Shown: positions 17,779 through 26,089 of the stretch, piece by piece
Layout of the letters: each line of letters starts with the position of its first letter
How positions within the stretch are numbered: position 1 is the stretch's first letter
Origin: Candidatus Hydrogenedentota bacterium
GTDB lineage: Bacteria > Hydrogenedentota > Hydrogenedentia > Hydrogenedentales > JAEUWI01
Reading direction: 5' to 3'
Length of the DNA: 64,000 nucleotides
Assembly (NCBI GenBank): GCA_016791475.1
Contig: JAEUWI010000014.1
Location: 80,625-144,624 of the forward strand
Notes under the pieces: model-generated
Seen by the model: the letters and a program-made list of their open reading frames with translations, nothing else
Told to the model about the DNA's origin: nothing
The model's database searches: none
Translations under genes and position numbers: made by a program

Positions 17779-18426
17779 ATGGACGTCCCGGAACCCGAAA
17801 CCGTCGTGCTCCTCCACGGCCTCGGCAGGAGCCGCGCCTCGCTCTGGCCCCTGAGCCGGCGCCTGCGCCAGGCGGGATTTCAGACGAGGAACTTCCCCTA
17901 TTCCCCCGCCTTTCACCGCTTTGATACTCTGGTGGGCGACTTGCATGATTTCATAGTCTCAAAGGTAAGTACCCCCCGCTATCACCTCGTGGGCCATTCC
18001 CTGGGCAACATCCTCATTCGCGCGCGCTTTCGCGTGGGCTATCCCTCGGGCCTGACCCGCATCGTGATGCTGGCCCCGCCCAACCAGCTCCCCGTCCTGG
18101 CGCGCCGCCTTCAGGGCTGTCCTCCATTTCAGCTCTGGTCGGGGGAGAGTGGGCGGCTCCTGGCCTCGCCCGAGTTCTACGCGGACCTGCCGGTACCCCA
18201 CGTGCCCTTCGGCGTGATCGCGGGCGACCAGGGCCAGCGGATCACCTTTGACGAGCCCAACGACGGTATCATCACCGTGGAAAGCACCCGCCTGGAAGGT
18301 ATGGCGGACCACCTCGTACTCCCCGTGGCCCACACGTTCATCATGAACAGCCGCAAGGCGGCCGAAGCCACCGTAAACTTCCTGCGCGAGGGAAACTTTA
18401 CCCCGATTTCGCCGAAAGGTGAATAA
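17779..18426 (+). CDS. Alpha/beta hydrolase (lipase-like, PGAP1/lipase class 2 type)
   Basis: ETVVLLHGLGRS at the N-terminus forms the oxyanion region, HLVGHSLGNIL carries the nucleophile Ser, NDGIITVES the likely Asp region and PVAHTFIM the His. The 215-residue length fits a minimal lipase/esterase. No signal peptide is present, so it is probably cytoplasmic. It follows the CPBP gene by 6 nt and precedes the DUF6159-like gene. Confidence 0.75.
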   Translation: MDVPEPETVVLLHGLGRSRASLWPLSRRLRQAGFQTRNFPYSPAFHRFDTLVGDLHDFIVSKVSTPRYHLVGHSLGNILIRARFRVGYPSGLTRIVMLAPPNQLPVLARRLQGCPPFQLWSGESGRLLASPEFYADLPVPHVPFGVIAGDQGQRITFDEPNDGIITVESTRLEGMADHLVLPVAHTFIMNSRKAAEATVNFLREGNFTPISPKGE

Positions 18427-18482
18427 AAGAGCGGGTGAGCGGTAGAATGGAACTGCGGTTCAACCCTTCGAAAGGAATTTGC

Positions 18483-19580
18483 ATGTCTGTCTTTACCCGA
18501 ATAGCACGGGGTTGCCACCTGGGCGTTCGCAGTCTTATTGTCGTGCTTCGCGACAAGACACTGCTGGTCTTCCCGATGATTCCGTTTACGACGGTCATTG
18601 CTATCGCGACGATTTTCTGGTGGCTTATCGGATCCGACCTCCTCATCTGGAGCATCATCACTACGCACATGATGAAGGCTCGAAGCTTACTCATCGCCTT
18701 CTCCCTGTACCTCCTTTTTGGCGCCGTTTCGGTGTTCTTCAGCGTTGCCCTCGCCTCGTGCACACGGATTACGCTCGAAGAGCGGGATTCGAAATTCCTC
18801 GACGGATTCCGTCAGGCCATACGAAACACCCACTGGATCGTCATCTGGACGCTGATTTCCTGGACCTTCGGACCCATCCTGAATCTTCTCGACCACCAGC
18901 GCTACACCACACTCTGGGTCCGAAAGATGCTCAAGAGCAGTTGGTCCACCGTATCCTACTTTGTAGTTCCCATTCTCGTCGTGGATCAGGTAAACGTCTT
19001 CAGTGCCTTGCGGCGCTCCGTCGAGGCGATGTCCAGGGCCTGGGGCAAGGGCGCCGTATCGCGGCTGGGACTGTACTGGTTCTTCTTCCTGCTGAATATT
19101 CCCACCATCGCTCTTTTCGCGGCAGGCCACTACCCCGAAGGCGACTGGCCCAACAGCCTGACGCTTGTCGTTCTTCTTTACATCTACACCACCATCGTGG
19201 TCTATCAGACGGCCAATTCCGTGCTGAGTGTCGTTCTGTACAAATACGCGTCGGACGGCACCGTGGTACCTGGATTCAAAGAAGAACATCTGAAGAACGG
19301 CTTTGCGCAGCCCGTGCTCTATGTGCTCGCCACGGAGGATCCCGGCGAGGGCTACCGACCGGTGGAACCGGTGGCGACTGAAGAACCCGCGGCAGCAGCC
19401 CCGGTCTCGGAAACGCCCGAGGCTCCCGAAGATAGTACGCCGGAGCCGTTGGAAGCACCTGAAGCAACGAGCGATATCGCGTCGACCCCCGAGGATGCGC
19501 CCGCACCTGAACAGCCCCTTGACGCGGAATCCGCGACGGTGGAATCGCCCGAGAATACCGAGAAGAAGGCGGACGATTGA
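18483..19580 (+). CDS. DUF6159-like integral membrane protein with acidic C-terminal tail
   Basis: From ATG 18483 (AAAGGA upstream) the protein opens with a cytosolic helix, then GVRSLIVVLRDKTLLVFPMI, a pattern typical of DUF6159 proteins. About six hydrophobic segments follow up to residue ~270 (FTTVIAIATIFWWLIG, LLIAFSLYLLFGAVSVFFSV, LYWFFFLLNIPTIALFAAG, LTLVVLLYIYTTIVVYQT). The last ~85 residues are a Pro/Glu/Ala-rich, low-complexity acidic tail (APVSETPEAPEDSTPEPLEA), likely disordered and cytoplasmic. Function unknown. Confidence 0.7.
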   Translation: MSVFTRIARGCHLGVRSLIVVLRDKTLLVFPMIPFTTVIAIATIFWWLIGSDLLIWSIITTHMMKARSLLIAFSLYLLFGAVSVFFSVALASCTRITLEERDSKFLDGFRQAIRNTHWIVIWTLISWTFGPILNLLDHQRYTTLWVRKMLKSSWSTVSYFVVPILVVDQVNVFSALRRSVEAMSRAWGKGAVSRLGLYWFFFLLNIPTIALFAAGHYPEGDWPNSLTLVVLLYIYTTIVVYQTANSVLSVVLYKYASDGTVVPGFKEEHLKNGFAQPVLYVLATEDPGEGYRPVEPVATEEPAAAAPVSETPEAPEDSTPEPLEAPEATSDIASTPEDAPAPEQPLDAESATVESPENTEKKADD

Positions 19581-19617
19581 GTCTCGGGACAGCGCGCGGC
19601 GGTAGGGAGGCTATGGC

Positions 19618-21018
19618 ATGTGGGACGACCGAAGCTTAACTCGGATCAACCGCGGCGCGGCGGGTATATGGCGGATTGCTTTGGCGGTGTTTCTGGTGAC
19701 ATCCGCGTCCGCGCACGCTCAGGACGACGCCATGGCCGCTGAGCAGGACGGGGGCGGGGTGACATCCCTTCAGGAAGGTACGCTCGCTTCACGCGTGGCG
19801 AATCTCCGGGTGGAGGCGCGGCATGATCGCGTTCGCGCGCTCCACGATCTCGTCACGAATTTCACGGAAGACGACGTTCCCGCCCTCCTCGGAGTCCTGG
19901 AAGACCCCGCAGTGTCCGTCCGCATTCAGTGGCGCCTGCTCCGCGCGCTGGGCATGCGGGGTATTCAAGCGGCGGGGCCGGTCGCCGCGGCCATCGTCAA
20001 GGATTCCGAGCGTATCGAAGGCGTGCGCCAGGCGGCCGCCTATACCATCGCCGATCTTGGGGCGAAAGCACACGCGCCCGCCCTGCTGGATGCGGCGCGG
20101 AGCGCCCCGGAACCGCTCACCCGGATCATCGCGGCGGGCGCCTTCTACCGCCTGATGGGCAAGGGCGCGCTCCATGACCTCAACCGACTTCGGGCATCCG
20201 AGACCGATCCCTATGCCCGCGAACACCTCGACTGGTTCGCCCAATTGATTCGCAATGGCGACACCTTCATCACCCGGCCCCGCCCCGGAGAGGTCGTCGC
20301 GTGCGCCCGGTCCGGCACCCGCTACCTCGTCTATGCGCCCACAGACTACGACCAGGACGCGCCCCACGATCTGCTGATCTCCGTGCACGGCACGTTTGGA
20401 AGCGCGGACCGCTATATGGAAATCGTCCGTGAGCGAGCCGATGCGGAAAACGTGATGGTCGTGGCCCCCTGGTTCGACGCGGCCACCTTTCCAAGTTTCG
20501 ACAATCTGAATCTGGACAACGTCGGCATCGGGCTTCCACGCAGCGATCTCAGGCTGCTGGAAATTGTGGACGCCCTGGGCGCGTACGCTTCCGTAAATAC
20601 ACAGAAGCTCTATCTCTACGGCCATTCGAAAGGCGGCCAGTTCGTCCAGCGCTTCGTCTTTGCCCACCCCGACCGGGTGGCCCGCGCCGCGCCCTGCGCC
20701 TCAGGCATCTATCTCGCACCGGAAGAGGAAACGAAGGGCGGATACGGCGAGATGTTCCCTTATGGCGCCGAACCCAACCCCTTCGCCCCGGATCTGGCCG
20801 ACCGGACTTTTGAAGGCCTGGTTGCCGCGCCGATTGTCTTCTTCGTGGGCACCCAGGATCCCCGACTCCTGGACGCCCACCGCTTCGTGCGTGAGTCGCA
20901 ACTCCGGGCCCGAAAAGAGGGCTACATCCCCCGGATCGAGGTGCGCCTGCTGCCCGAAGTGGGCCACGACGGCTCGCAAACTTTTCCACCTGCGGCGGAC
21001 TTCCTCTTTGGCGACTAA
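19618..21018 (+). CDS. Exported HEAT-repeat / alpha-beta hydrolase fusion
   Basis: A signal-like segment (IWRIALAVFLVTSASAHAQ) near residues 18-36 suggests export. Residues ~55-220 are HEAT-type helical repeats (DDVPALLGVLEDPAVSVRIQ, VRQAAAYTIADLGAKAHAPA). Residues ~230-466 are an alpha/beta hydrolase with DLLISVHGTFGSADRYMEI and the nucleophile Ser337 in YGHSKGGQF; LLPEVGHDGSQ supplies the likely His. The fold resembles esterase/polyhydroxybutyrate depolymerase-like enzymes. The HEAT-hydrolase combination is uncommon. Substrate unknown. Confidence 0.7.
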   Translation: MWDDRSLTRINRGAAGIWRIALAVFLVTSASAHAQDDAMAAEQDGGGVTSLQEGTLASRVANLRVEARHDRVRALHDLVTNFTEDDVPALLGVLEDPAVSVRIQWRLLRALGMRGIQAAGPVAAAIVKDSERIEGVRQAAAYTIADLGAKAHAPALLDAARSAPEPLTRIIAAGAFYRLMGKGALHDLNRLRASETDPYAREHLDWFAQLIRNGDTFITRPRPGEVVACARSGTRYLVYAPTDYDQDAPHDLLISVHGTFGSADRYMEIVRERADAENVMVVAPWFDAATFPSFDNLNLDNVGIGLPRSDLRLLEIVDALGAYASVNTQKLYLYGHSKGGQFVQRFVFAHPDRVARAAPCASGIYLAPEEETKGGYGEMFPYGAEPNPFAPDLADRTFEGLVAAPIVFFVGTQDPRLLDAHRFVRESQLRARKEGYIPRIEVRLLPEVGHDGSQTFPPAADFLFGD

Positions 21019-21053
21019 AAAAAGCCCCCGACGCGGTTGAACCGATCAGGGGC
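21017..21053 (-). terminator. Intrinsic terminator for the DegT-like gene
   Basis: On the minus strand GCCCC and GGGGC bracket an inner GGTT/AACC pairing and are followed by seven T. It lies 15 nt after the DegT-like stop and overlaps the convergent hydrolase stop codon. Confidence 0.75.
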
Positions 21054-21067
21054 ACTGAAGCTGAATC

Positions 21068-22384
21068 TCAGGCGCGGTAGTGGGTCGCCACTTTTCTGAT
21101 CGCCGCCCCATACTGCCGAATCTGCTCTTCGGTATTGCTCTCGTGGATCACAACACGGATGCCACTGGTCAGAATCGCCTCCGCTTCGGGCGTCTCCACC
21201 TTCGTGTAGTCCATATCGGTCATTCCCGCCTCTTTGATCGTCCAGTGGCCATTGAAGAATGCGTGATTCTTGAACACATCACTGCGATGCACGGGCACAG
21301 GAATGTACCCCGCGCTGCAGGATACGCCCTCCGCCGCGAGCGCCTTGTTGAACTCGTCCCGCGTGCACTTGAGTGCCGCCGGATCGATGCGGAACATGTA
21401 GAACCAATACACGCAGCGATCTTCGGGATGGACCGCATGCGGCGTAACCCCAGGAAGATCCTGGATGTTTTCCGTGAGCAGATTGCCCAGCCGCGCGCGG
21501 GTGGAGACGATGCTCTCCAGTCGCGTGAGCTGGCCCGCAAGAACCGCCGCCTGGGGCTCGCTCATGCGGTAGTTGGTCGAAAAACTCTCCCAGCCGCTCG
21601 TGGCGCGATTGAAACCCTTGTCGCCGTACTGCTGGAGCTTCGGCCCGAAAACGGGGTGACTGCTCGCCACCACGCCGCCGTCTCCGGTGGTGATGTGCTT
21701 GGAATTCTGCAACGACCAGCACGCGATGTCGCCCACAGTACCGATGGGCTTGCCGCGATACTTCGCGCCCCAGGCCTGGCAGCAATCCTCAATCAACACG
21801 AGCTTGTGCTCGTCGGCAATAGCGCGAAGCTCTTCCAGCCTGCTTGGATTGCCGGCGAGGTGCACCGCGATGATGGCCTTCGTTTTCGGCGTGATGCGAC
21901 GGCGCACATCAGCCGGATCGAGAGTAAGCTCCGACGGAAGCAGGTCCGCAAACACGGGCACGCCCTGCTGATAAATAACACCGATGACCGTGCCGATATC
22001 GGTGATGGGTGAGGTGATCACCTCGTCGCCCGGCACCAGTCCCGCCGCGCCCACGGCAATATGCAGTGCGGCCGTTCCCGATGAGCAGGTCATCACATGC
22101 TCCAGCGGGCAGATCGCTTTAAAGCGCTCGGTGAAGATGGCTGTCTGGGGGCCCTTCCAGTAGAAGAGCGTATCCTGCTTGATCATCTCTTCCAGGCGCT
22201 CGCGCTCCGGCGCGCCAAAGCGCGGCAAGGTCGGCGACGTCGCGGTAACCGCCTTCGCGCCACCGTCAATCGCCAGCTTTTCTTCGACGCCATGAGCCGC
22301 GCCGCCCGCCGCCAGTCCGGCCAGGGTCATTCCCGCCGTGGCGGCAAGAAACTCCCGACGGGGCATTTCGTTCTTCGATTCCAT
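21068..22384 (-). CDS. DegT/DnrJ/EryC1/StrS-family PLP protein with Tat-like signal
   Basis: The core is a standard sugar aminotransferase-type PLP fold: SSGTAALHIAVGAAGL, EDCCQAWGAKYRGKPIG and the Schiff-base Lys229 in QNSKHITTGDGG. The start is the ATG at 22384 with AAAGGAG upstream; the frame above it runs through an intergenic repeat. The N-terminus MESKNEMPRREFLAATAG continues into a hydrophobic Ala/Gly stretch ending GGAAHG, which looks like a twin-arginine signal. Export of a folded PLP enzyme would suit Tat but is unusual for this mostly cytoplasmic family. It lies downstream of the amidohydrolase cluster on the same strand, 272 nt away. Confidence 0.85.
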   Translation of the reverse strand: MESKNEMPRREFLAATAGMTLAGLAAGGAAHGVEEKLAIDGGAKAVTATSPTLPRFGAPERERLEEMIKQDTLFYWKGPQTAIFTERFKAICPLEHVMTCSSGTAALHIAVGAAGLVPGDEVITSPITDIGTVIGVIYQQGVPVFADLLPSELTLDPADVRRRITPKTKAIIAVHLAGNPSRLEELRAIADEHKLVLIEDCCQAWGAKYRGKPIGTVGDIACWSLQNSKHITTGDGGVVASSHPVFGPKLQQYGDKGFNRATSGWESFSTNYRMSEPQAAVLAGQLTRLESIVSTRARLGNLLTENIQDLPGVTPHAVHPEDRCVYWFYMFRIDPAALKCTRDEFNKALAAEGVSCSAGYIPVPVHRSDVFKNHAFFNGHWTIKEAGMTDMDYTKVETPEAEAILTSGIRVVIHESNTEEQIRQYGAAIRKVATHYRA

Positions 22385-22470
22385 GGAAAAACTCCTTTTT
22401 CGATTGCACTCAATGGAGGAGATTGCTGTTTGCAGGATGCGATATATTGAGTCGCCGCCACCAATTATTT

Positions 22471-22622
22471 TTTCACCACGAAGGACACGAAGCTCACGAA
22501 GGAAAACACGAAGGGCTATATTTGAGGCGCGCCTGGTGTCGTCGGACCACGCTTCGACACCACTGTGAAAAAATATCTTCTCTTTCCTCCTTCGTGCTCT
22601 TCGCGTCCTTCGTGGCGAAAAT
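22471..22622. repeat. Inverted pair of CACGAAGGA-type word repeats
   Basis: The left arm (22474-22506) repeats CACGAAGGA about three times; the right arm (22582-22620) carries its imperfect reverse complement (CCTTCGTG). A second inverted pair, GGTGTCG/CGACACC, lies between them. The transcript could fold into a long hairpin. No gene is seen here; it lies between the amidohydrolase and DegT-like genes. Confidence 0.85.
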
Positions 22623-22656
22623 TCATTACTTCCGGTCAATACTTAACTGTGCCTGT

Positions 22657-23433
22657 TCAATGTACGCCCAGTAGAGCACTCGCGTTTCCACCCTGCAGTT
22701 GCTCCAACGATTCATCGCTCAACGCGGACTCCTTCAACTTGAACAGTGACGATTCAAAATAGAAAAAGGGCGCATAGGACCCAAACACCAGATATTCCAG
22801 CGGGATCTGCCTGGATATCGCATCGATACCCGCGATACCCTCCAGCCAGGCGATATCAAACCAGACCTGCTTCGTCGCCACGAGCGCGTCGATCACCTCA
22901 CCACGCGCGGCCCGAAAGGCGTTCAACAACACGAGCTTCAGTCCCGGCACGGAAGCAACCACATCCGCCAGCGGCGCAACGTCCACATGTGCCACCTGCA
23001 TCAGGGGATGCATCATACGTTCGTCTTCCATGGTCACCACCAACTGCACGACCAGTTTCGCGGCTGAAGCCTGCTCCAGCAGCGCTTTGAACCGCCCGTC
23101 GTCGAGTGTGTAGCCGTGGTAATTGGGATGAAGCCGGATACCCTTCATCCGGTGCACTTCCGCGCAACGGCGCAGGTCCTCTTCCCACTGAGGTAGCGCC
23201 GGATTCACTGAGCCGAATGGCACGAGCACGCCATTGTCATGCAGGCGGCACGCCTCCACAAGACGCTCATTCACCCCCGCGATGTCTTTATGCAGGATAC
23301 CCTCGAAAGAGCCGGTCCACGCCTGTTCCACACCGTAGTGGCTGAGCTTCGCAAGCAGGGCATCTACGGTGTCCTCCGGTGTACGACGAAAGGGCCATTG
23401 GCCGATGTAGGTATTGGTGTCTATGAAGCTCAA
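22657..23433 (-). CDS. Amidohydrolase-like TIM-barrel protein lacking the N-terminal HxH
   Basis: The 258-residue protein resembles amidohydrolase_2 (ACMSD-type) barrels: MSFIDTNTYIGQWPFR, MKGIRLHPNYHGYTLDD, VVQLVVTMEDERM, VWFDIAWLEG and a final YLVFGSYAPF. The first metal motif, normally DxHxH, is DTNTY here, and the terminal GSD is GSY. The metal site is therefore probably lost or altered. Its start overlaps the stop of the next gene upstream by 4 nt (ATGA). It may be a non-catalytic partner of that intact paralogue. Confidence 0.75.
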   Translation of the reverse strand: MSFIDTNTYIGQWPFRRTPEDTVDALLAKLSHYGVEQAWTGSFEGILHKDIAGVNERLVEACRLHDNGVLVPFGSVNPALPQWEEDLRRCAEVHRMKGIRLHPNYHGYTLDDGRFKALLEQASAAKLVVQLVVTMEDERMMHPLMQVAHVDVAPLADVVASVPGLKLVLLNAFRAARGEVIDALVATKQVWFDIAWLEGIAGIDAISRQIPLEYLVFGSYAPFFYFESSLFKLKESALSDESLEQLQGGNASALLGVH

Positions 23434-24212
23434 CGTAACATGCCCTTTGCTTCAAGAATCGGTTTCAAGATCCGCTTCAAGTTCCCCGCCAACACCAGGG
23501 CCTTCTCGCTCTCACCGATCCGCGCGCCCATCACCTTCGCCAGTTGCGAACCAAAGCTCCGACCCGGGATATCGCTGCCGTAAATGACGCGGTCTGCCCC
23601 CAGTTCCTTCACCGCCATCTCCGTATAGCCCGCCGTGGGATCGCCGCCCGCCAGATCGGCATAGATGTTCTTGTGAGGCCGAATCGCCCGCACGCCCAGC
23701 TCCCAGTCCCCGCCGGTGTGTCCGCAAATGAAAGGCGCTTCGGGATGGCGTGCCGCAAGCCGCGTCAAGTCAATTGCCGTCGACTCACCTGGTAGATTGC
23801 CCGTGATTTTCTGCCAGGTGTGTTGAAATACGGGCGCTTTCAACTCAGCCGCGCGTTTCACAATCGCATCGGTCTCCGGAGTATCGCAGTTCTGCGCCAC
23901 CCACAACTTGATCGCCACCATGGGACCATTTGCGACACAGCGTTCCAGCTCCGCCAGGCTTAGCTCGACGTGCGCGGGACTCAAATAGACCCAGCCATAG
24001 ACCCGGTCGGGCCAGGCAAGACTTGCCTCGAGCACTTCGTCGTTGGCGTGTTTCAACTGCTCCGCCGTCGGCTCGGTGTGGAACTCCGTGCCCATATAGA
24101 TGCACAACTTGCTCACGCCCATGCGCTCCGCCACCTCCAGCATCTTCCCCACGCGCTCCGTCGGCGTGCCGCCGTACGCATTAATGTGGCAATGCCCGTC
24201 CCAGATCTCCAT
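23430..24212 (-). CDS. Amidohydrolase family protein (amidohydrolase_2 type)
   Basis: From ATG 24212 the protein begins [15 protein letters not shown], with the metal-binding HCH motif intact. AIKLWVAQNC, VFQHTWQK, PFICGHTGGDWELG and VIYGSDIPG supply the further His and Asp ligands expected of this metal-dependent hydrolase/decarboxylase superfamily. It is 260 residues with no signal peptide. Its ATG overlaps the stop of the upstream nitrilase gene in TGATG, and its stop overlaps the next start, so the three genes form a tight operon. Substrate unknown. Confidence 0.85.
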   Translation of the reverse strand: MEIWDGHCHINAYGGTPTERVGKMLEVAERMGVSKLCIYMGTEFHTEPTAEQLKHANDEVLEASLAWPDRVYGWVYLSPAHVELSLAELERCVANGPMVAIKLWVAQNCDTPETDAIVKRAAELKAPVFQHTWQKITGNLPGESTAIDLTRLAARHPEAPFICGHTGGDWELGVRAIRPHKNIYADLAGGDPTAGYTEMAVKELGADRVIYGSDIPGRSFGSQLAKVMGARIGESEKALVLAGNLKRILKPILEAKGMLR

Positions 24213-25558
24213 CAGTTTCCCTTCGGCAACAAGGGACGGTTGTGGGGAATCTCCGCCCCAAAATCGCCCAGGCTGGTCCAGTATAGATGCTTGTTGAGGT
24301 CGACCTCCGCAACGGTGATGGTCCCCCACTCCTCCGCCCGCGCAATGACGTCGCCCTCCCGATCAAAGACGCCCGTCACCATCCAGTCGTAGCTCTTGTC
24401 GGTGTAGCTGCTGCTCACCACGTACACGTGATTCTCGCAGGCCCGCGCCGCCGCGAGGAGGGGGTTGCAGCCCGCCACCGGAAAAGCGATAACCTCCGCG
24501 CCATTGTTGCTGAGCTGGCGCGCTACCTCCGGGAAGAAGCCGTCATAGCAAATCATCATCCCCACCTTGCCGAAGCTCGTCTCGAAGACGGGATACTCGT
24601 GGCCCGGTGTGATGCCCATATCGATCTCGGTACGCGGCAGGGTCACCTTGCGGTACTTGCCCACCAGGCCGCCCTGGGGATCGATGAGCACCGAAGTATT
24701 GTAAATCAGGTGATCCTCACGCTCCACCAGGCCAGCGACGAGGTACATGCCATGCTCTTTGGCCAGGCCGCCGAAGTACTCGGTAGAGGGGCCGGGAATA
24801 GGCTCACCCACATCGAAGTAGCTCAGGCCATTGCCCGCGCAGGTGAGCGCTTCGGGCAGCACCATGAGCGTTGCCTTCTGCTTCGCGGCCTCGGCGATAA
24901 AGGGCGCGAATTGCTTGCAGTTGTCCATCGCGGTCTTGCCGCCGCTCGGATTGTAGTGCACCGTGGCCAGGCGCACGATGCGCGGCTCCGGTGGCGCGCT
25001 CTTGTCAAAAGAAACCGCCCCCCACTCGCACTTCGCGTTCGGCGCCCAGCGGAAGTGAAGCTCCACGATGGCCTTGGTCGCTTCCGGCGGCGCAAGGAGA
25101 ATATCGCTCACTTCCGTCCACCCCTCGGCGCTGGTATCGCGCTCCTTCGGATACTCCGGCTCCGCCACGGGCGGATTGGCTCCGTCGAAAGACTTGGCCC
25201 CCTTGAAGTCGTGGCGCACGATCTGATCCTGCGCCCCGCGCCATTGCACCCGGGCGAGGGCGGATCGCCGGGGCGATTCAACGTTGGTCAATTTGCGCAG
25301 GGCGTGAAAGCGATAGTGTTGTCCGCCCTCAACCGCAAAGGTTTTCACCCAGCGCCCGTCGAGCCCTTCCCGTTCGTCCGCCTCGATAATGAAGGCGCCC
25401 TGGCCATCGGGGCCACCGGCGGGATCATAGTCAAAGGCGGGCCGGGTCCCCTCCCGAACCTCCATGGGCACCCATCCCTCCGGCGCAGCCGCGAGGGCCG
25501 CTGCCGCGCCGCAAAAGACGAATATGGAAAGTAGCGCATTCCTGAAACGAGATTGCAT
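24212..25558 (-). CDS. Exported carbon-nitrogen (nitrilase-superfamily) hydrolase
   Basis: A signal peptide ([25 protein letters not shown]) leads into a ~165-residue beta-rich domain and then a nitrilase domain from about residue 193. The Glu-Lys-Cys triad is present: Glu236 (VLPEALTC), Lys304 ([12 protein letters not shown]) and Cys337 ([11 protein letters not shown]). These enzymes cleave amide or nitrile bonds. The start is either ATG 25558 or ATG 25567; AGGAG fits 25558 better. It is first in a three-gene operon with two amidohydrolase-like genes, whose products appear cytoplasmic. Confidence 0.85.
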   Translation of the reverse strand: MQSRFRNALLSIFVFCGAAAALAAAPEGWVPMEVREGTRPAFDYDPAGGPDGQGAFIIEADEREGLDGRWVKTFAVEGGQHYRFHALRKLTNVESPRRSALARVQWRGAQDQIVRHDFKGAKSFDGANPPVAEPEYPKERDTSAEGWTEVSDILLAPPEATKAIVELHFRWAPNAKCEWGAVSFDKSAPPEPRIVRLATVHYNPSGGKTAMDNCKQFAPFIAEAAKQKATLMVLPEALTCAGNGLSYFDVGEPIPGPSTEYFGGLAKEHGMYLVAGLVEREDHLIYNTSVLIDPQGGLVGKYRKVTLPRTEIDMGITPGHEYPVFETSFGKVGMMICYDGFFPEVARQLSNNGAEVIAFPVAGCNPLLAAARACENHVYVVSSSYTDKSYDWMVTGVFDREGDVIARAEEWGTITVAEVDLNKHLYWTSLGDFGAEIPHNRPLLPKGN

Positions 25559-25597
25559 CGATGCCATAGCTCCTGTGCCCGACATGTTGGAGCATCC

Positions 25598-25627
25598 ACT
25601 ATACAATGTGACACGGAAGACTTCCAA
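25598..25627 (-). promoter_or_regulatory. Promoter of the nitrilase/amidohydrolase operon
   Basis: On the minus strand TTGGAA (25627-25622) and TATAGT (25603-25598) are spaced by 18 bases, about 40 nt upstream of the nitrilase start. Confidence 0.55.
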
Positions 25628-25652
25628 ACCGAAGTCGCCGTGCGAAAGCGAC

Positions 25653-25691
25653 AAAAAAGCCTGCCCGAAACCGTCAAGGCTTCGAGCAGGC
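25653..25691 (-). terminator. Intrinsic terminator after glnK
   Basis: The minus strand has GCCTGC and GCAGGC enclosing an inner CGAA/TTCG stem, followed by six T. It lies 23 nt downstream of the PII stop codon and insulates the nitrilase operon. Confidence 0.85.
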
Positions 25692-25714
25692 GCAACCTCG
25701 CCTGAATCGTGGGA

Positions 25715-26071
<357 letters not shown>

Positions 26072-26089
26072 TTAACGCAATCCGAGATA

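Noticed and set aside
24212..25654. Upstream start (25654) for the nitrilase-like gene
   Set aside because: It would place the promoter (25598-25627) inside the gene and the signal peptide in the middle of the protein.
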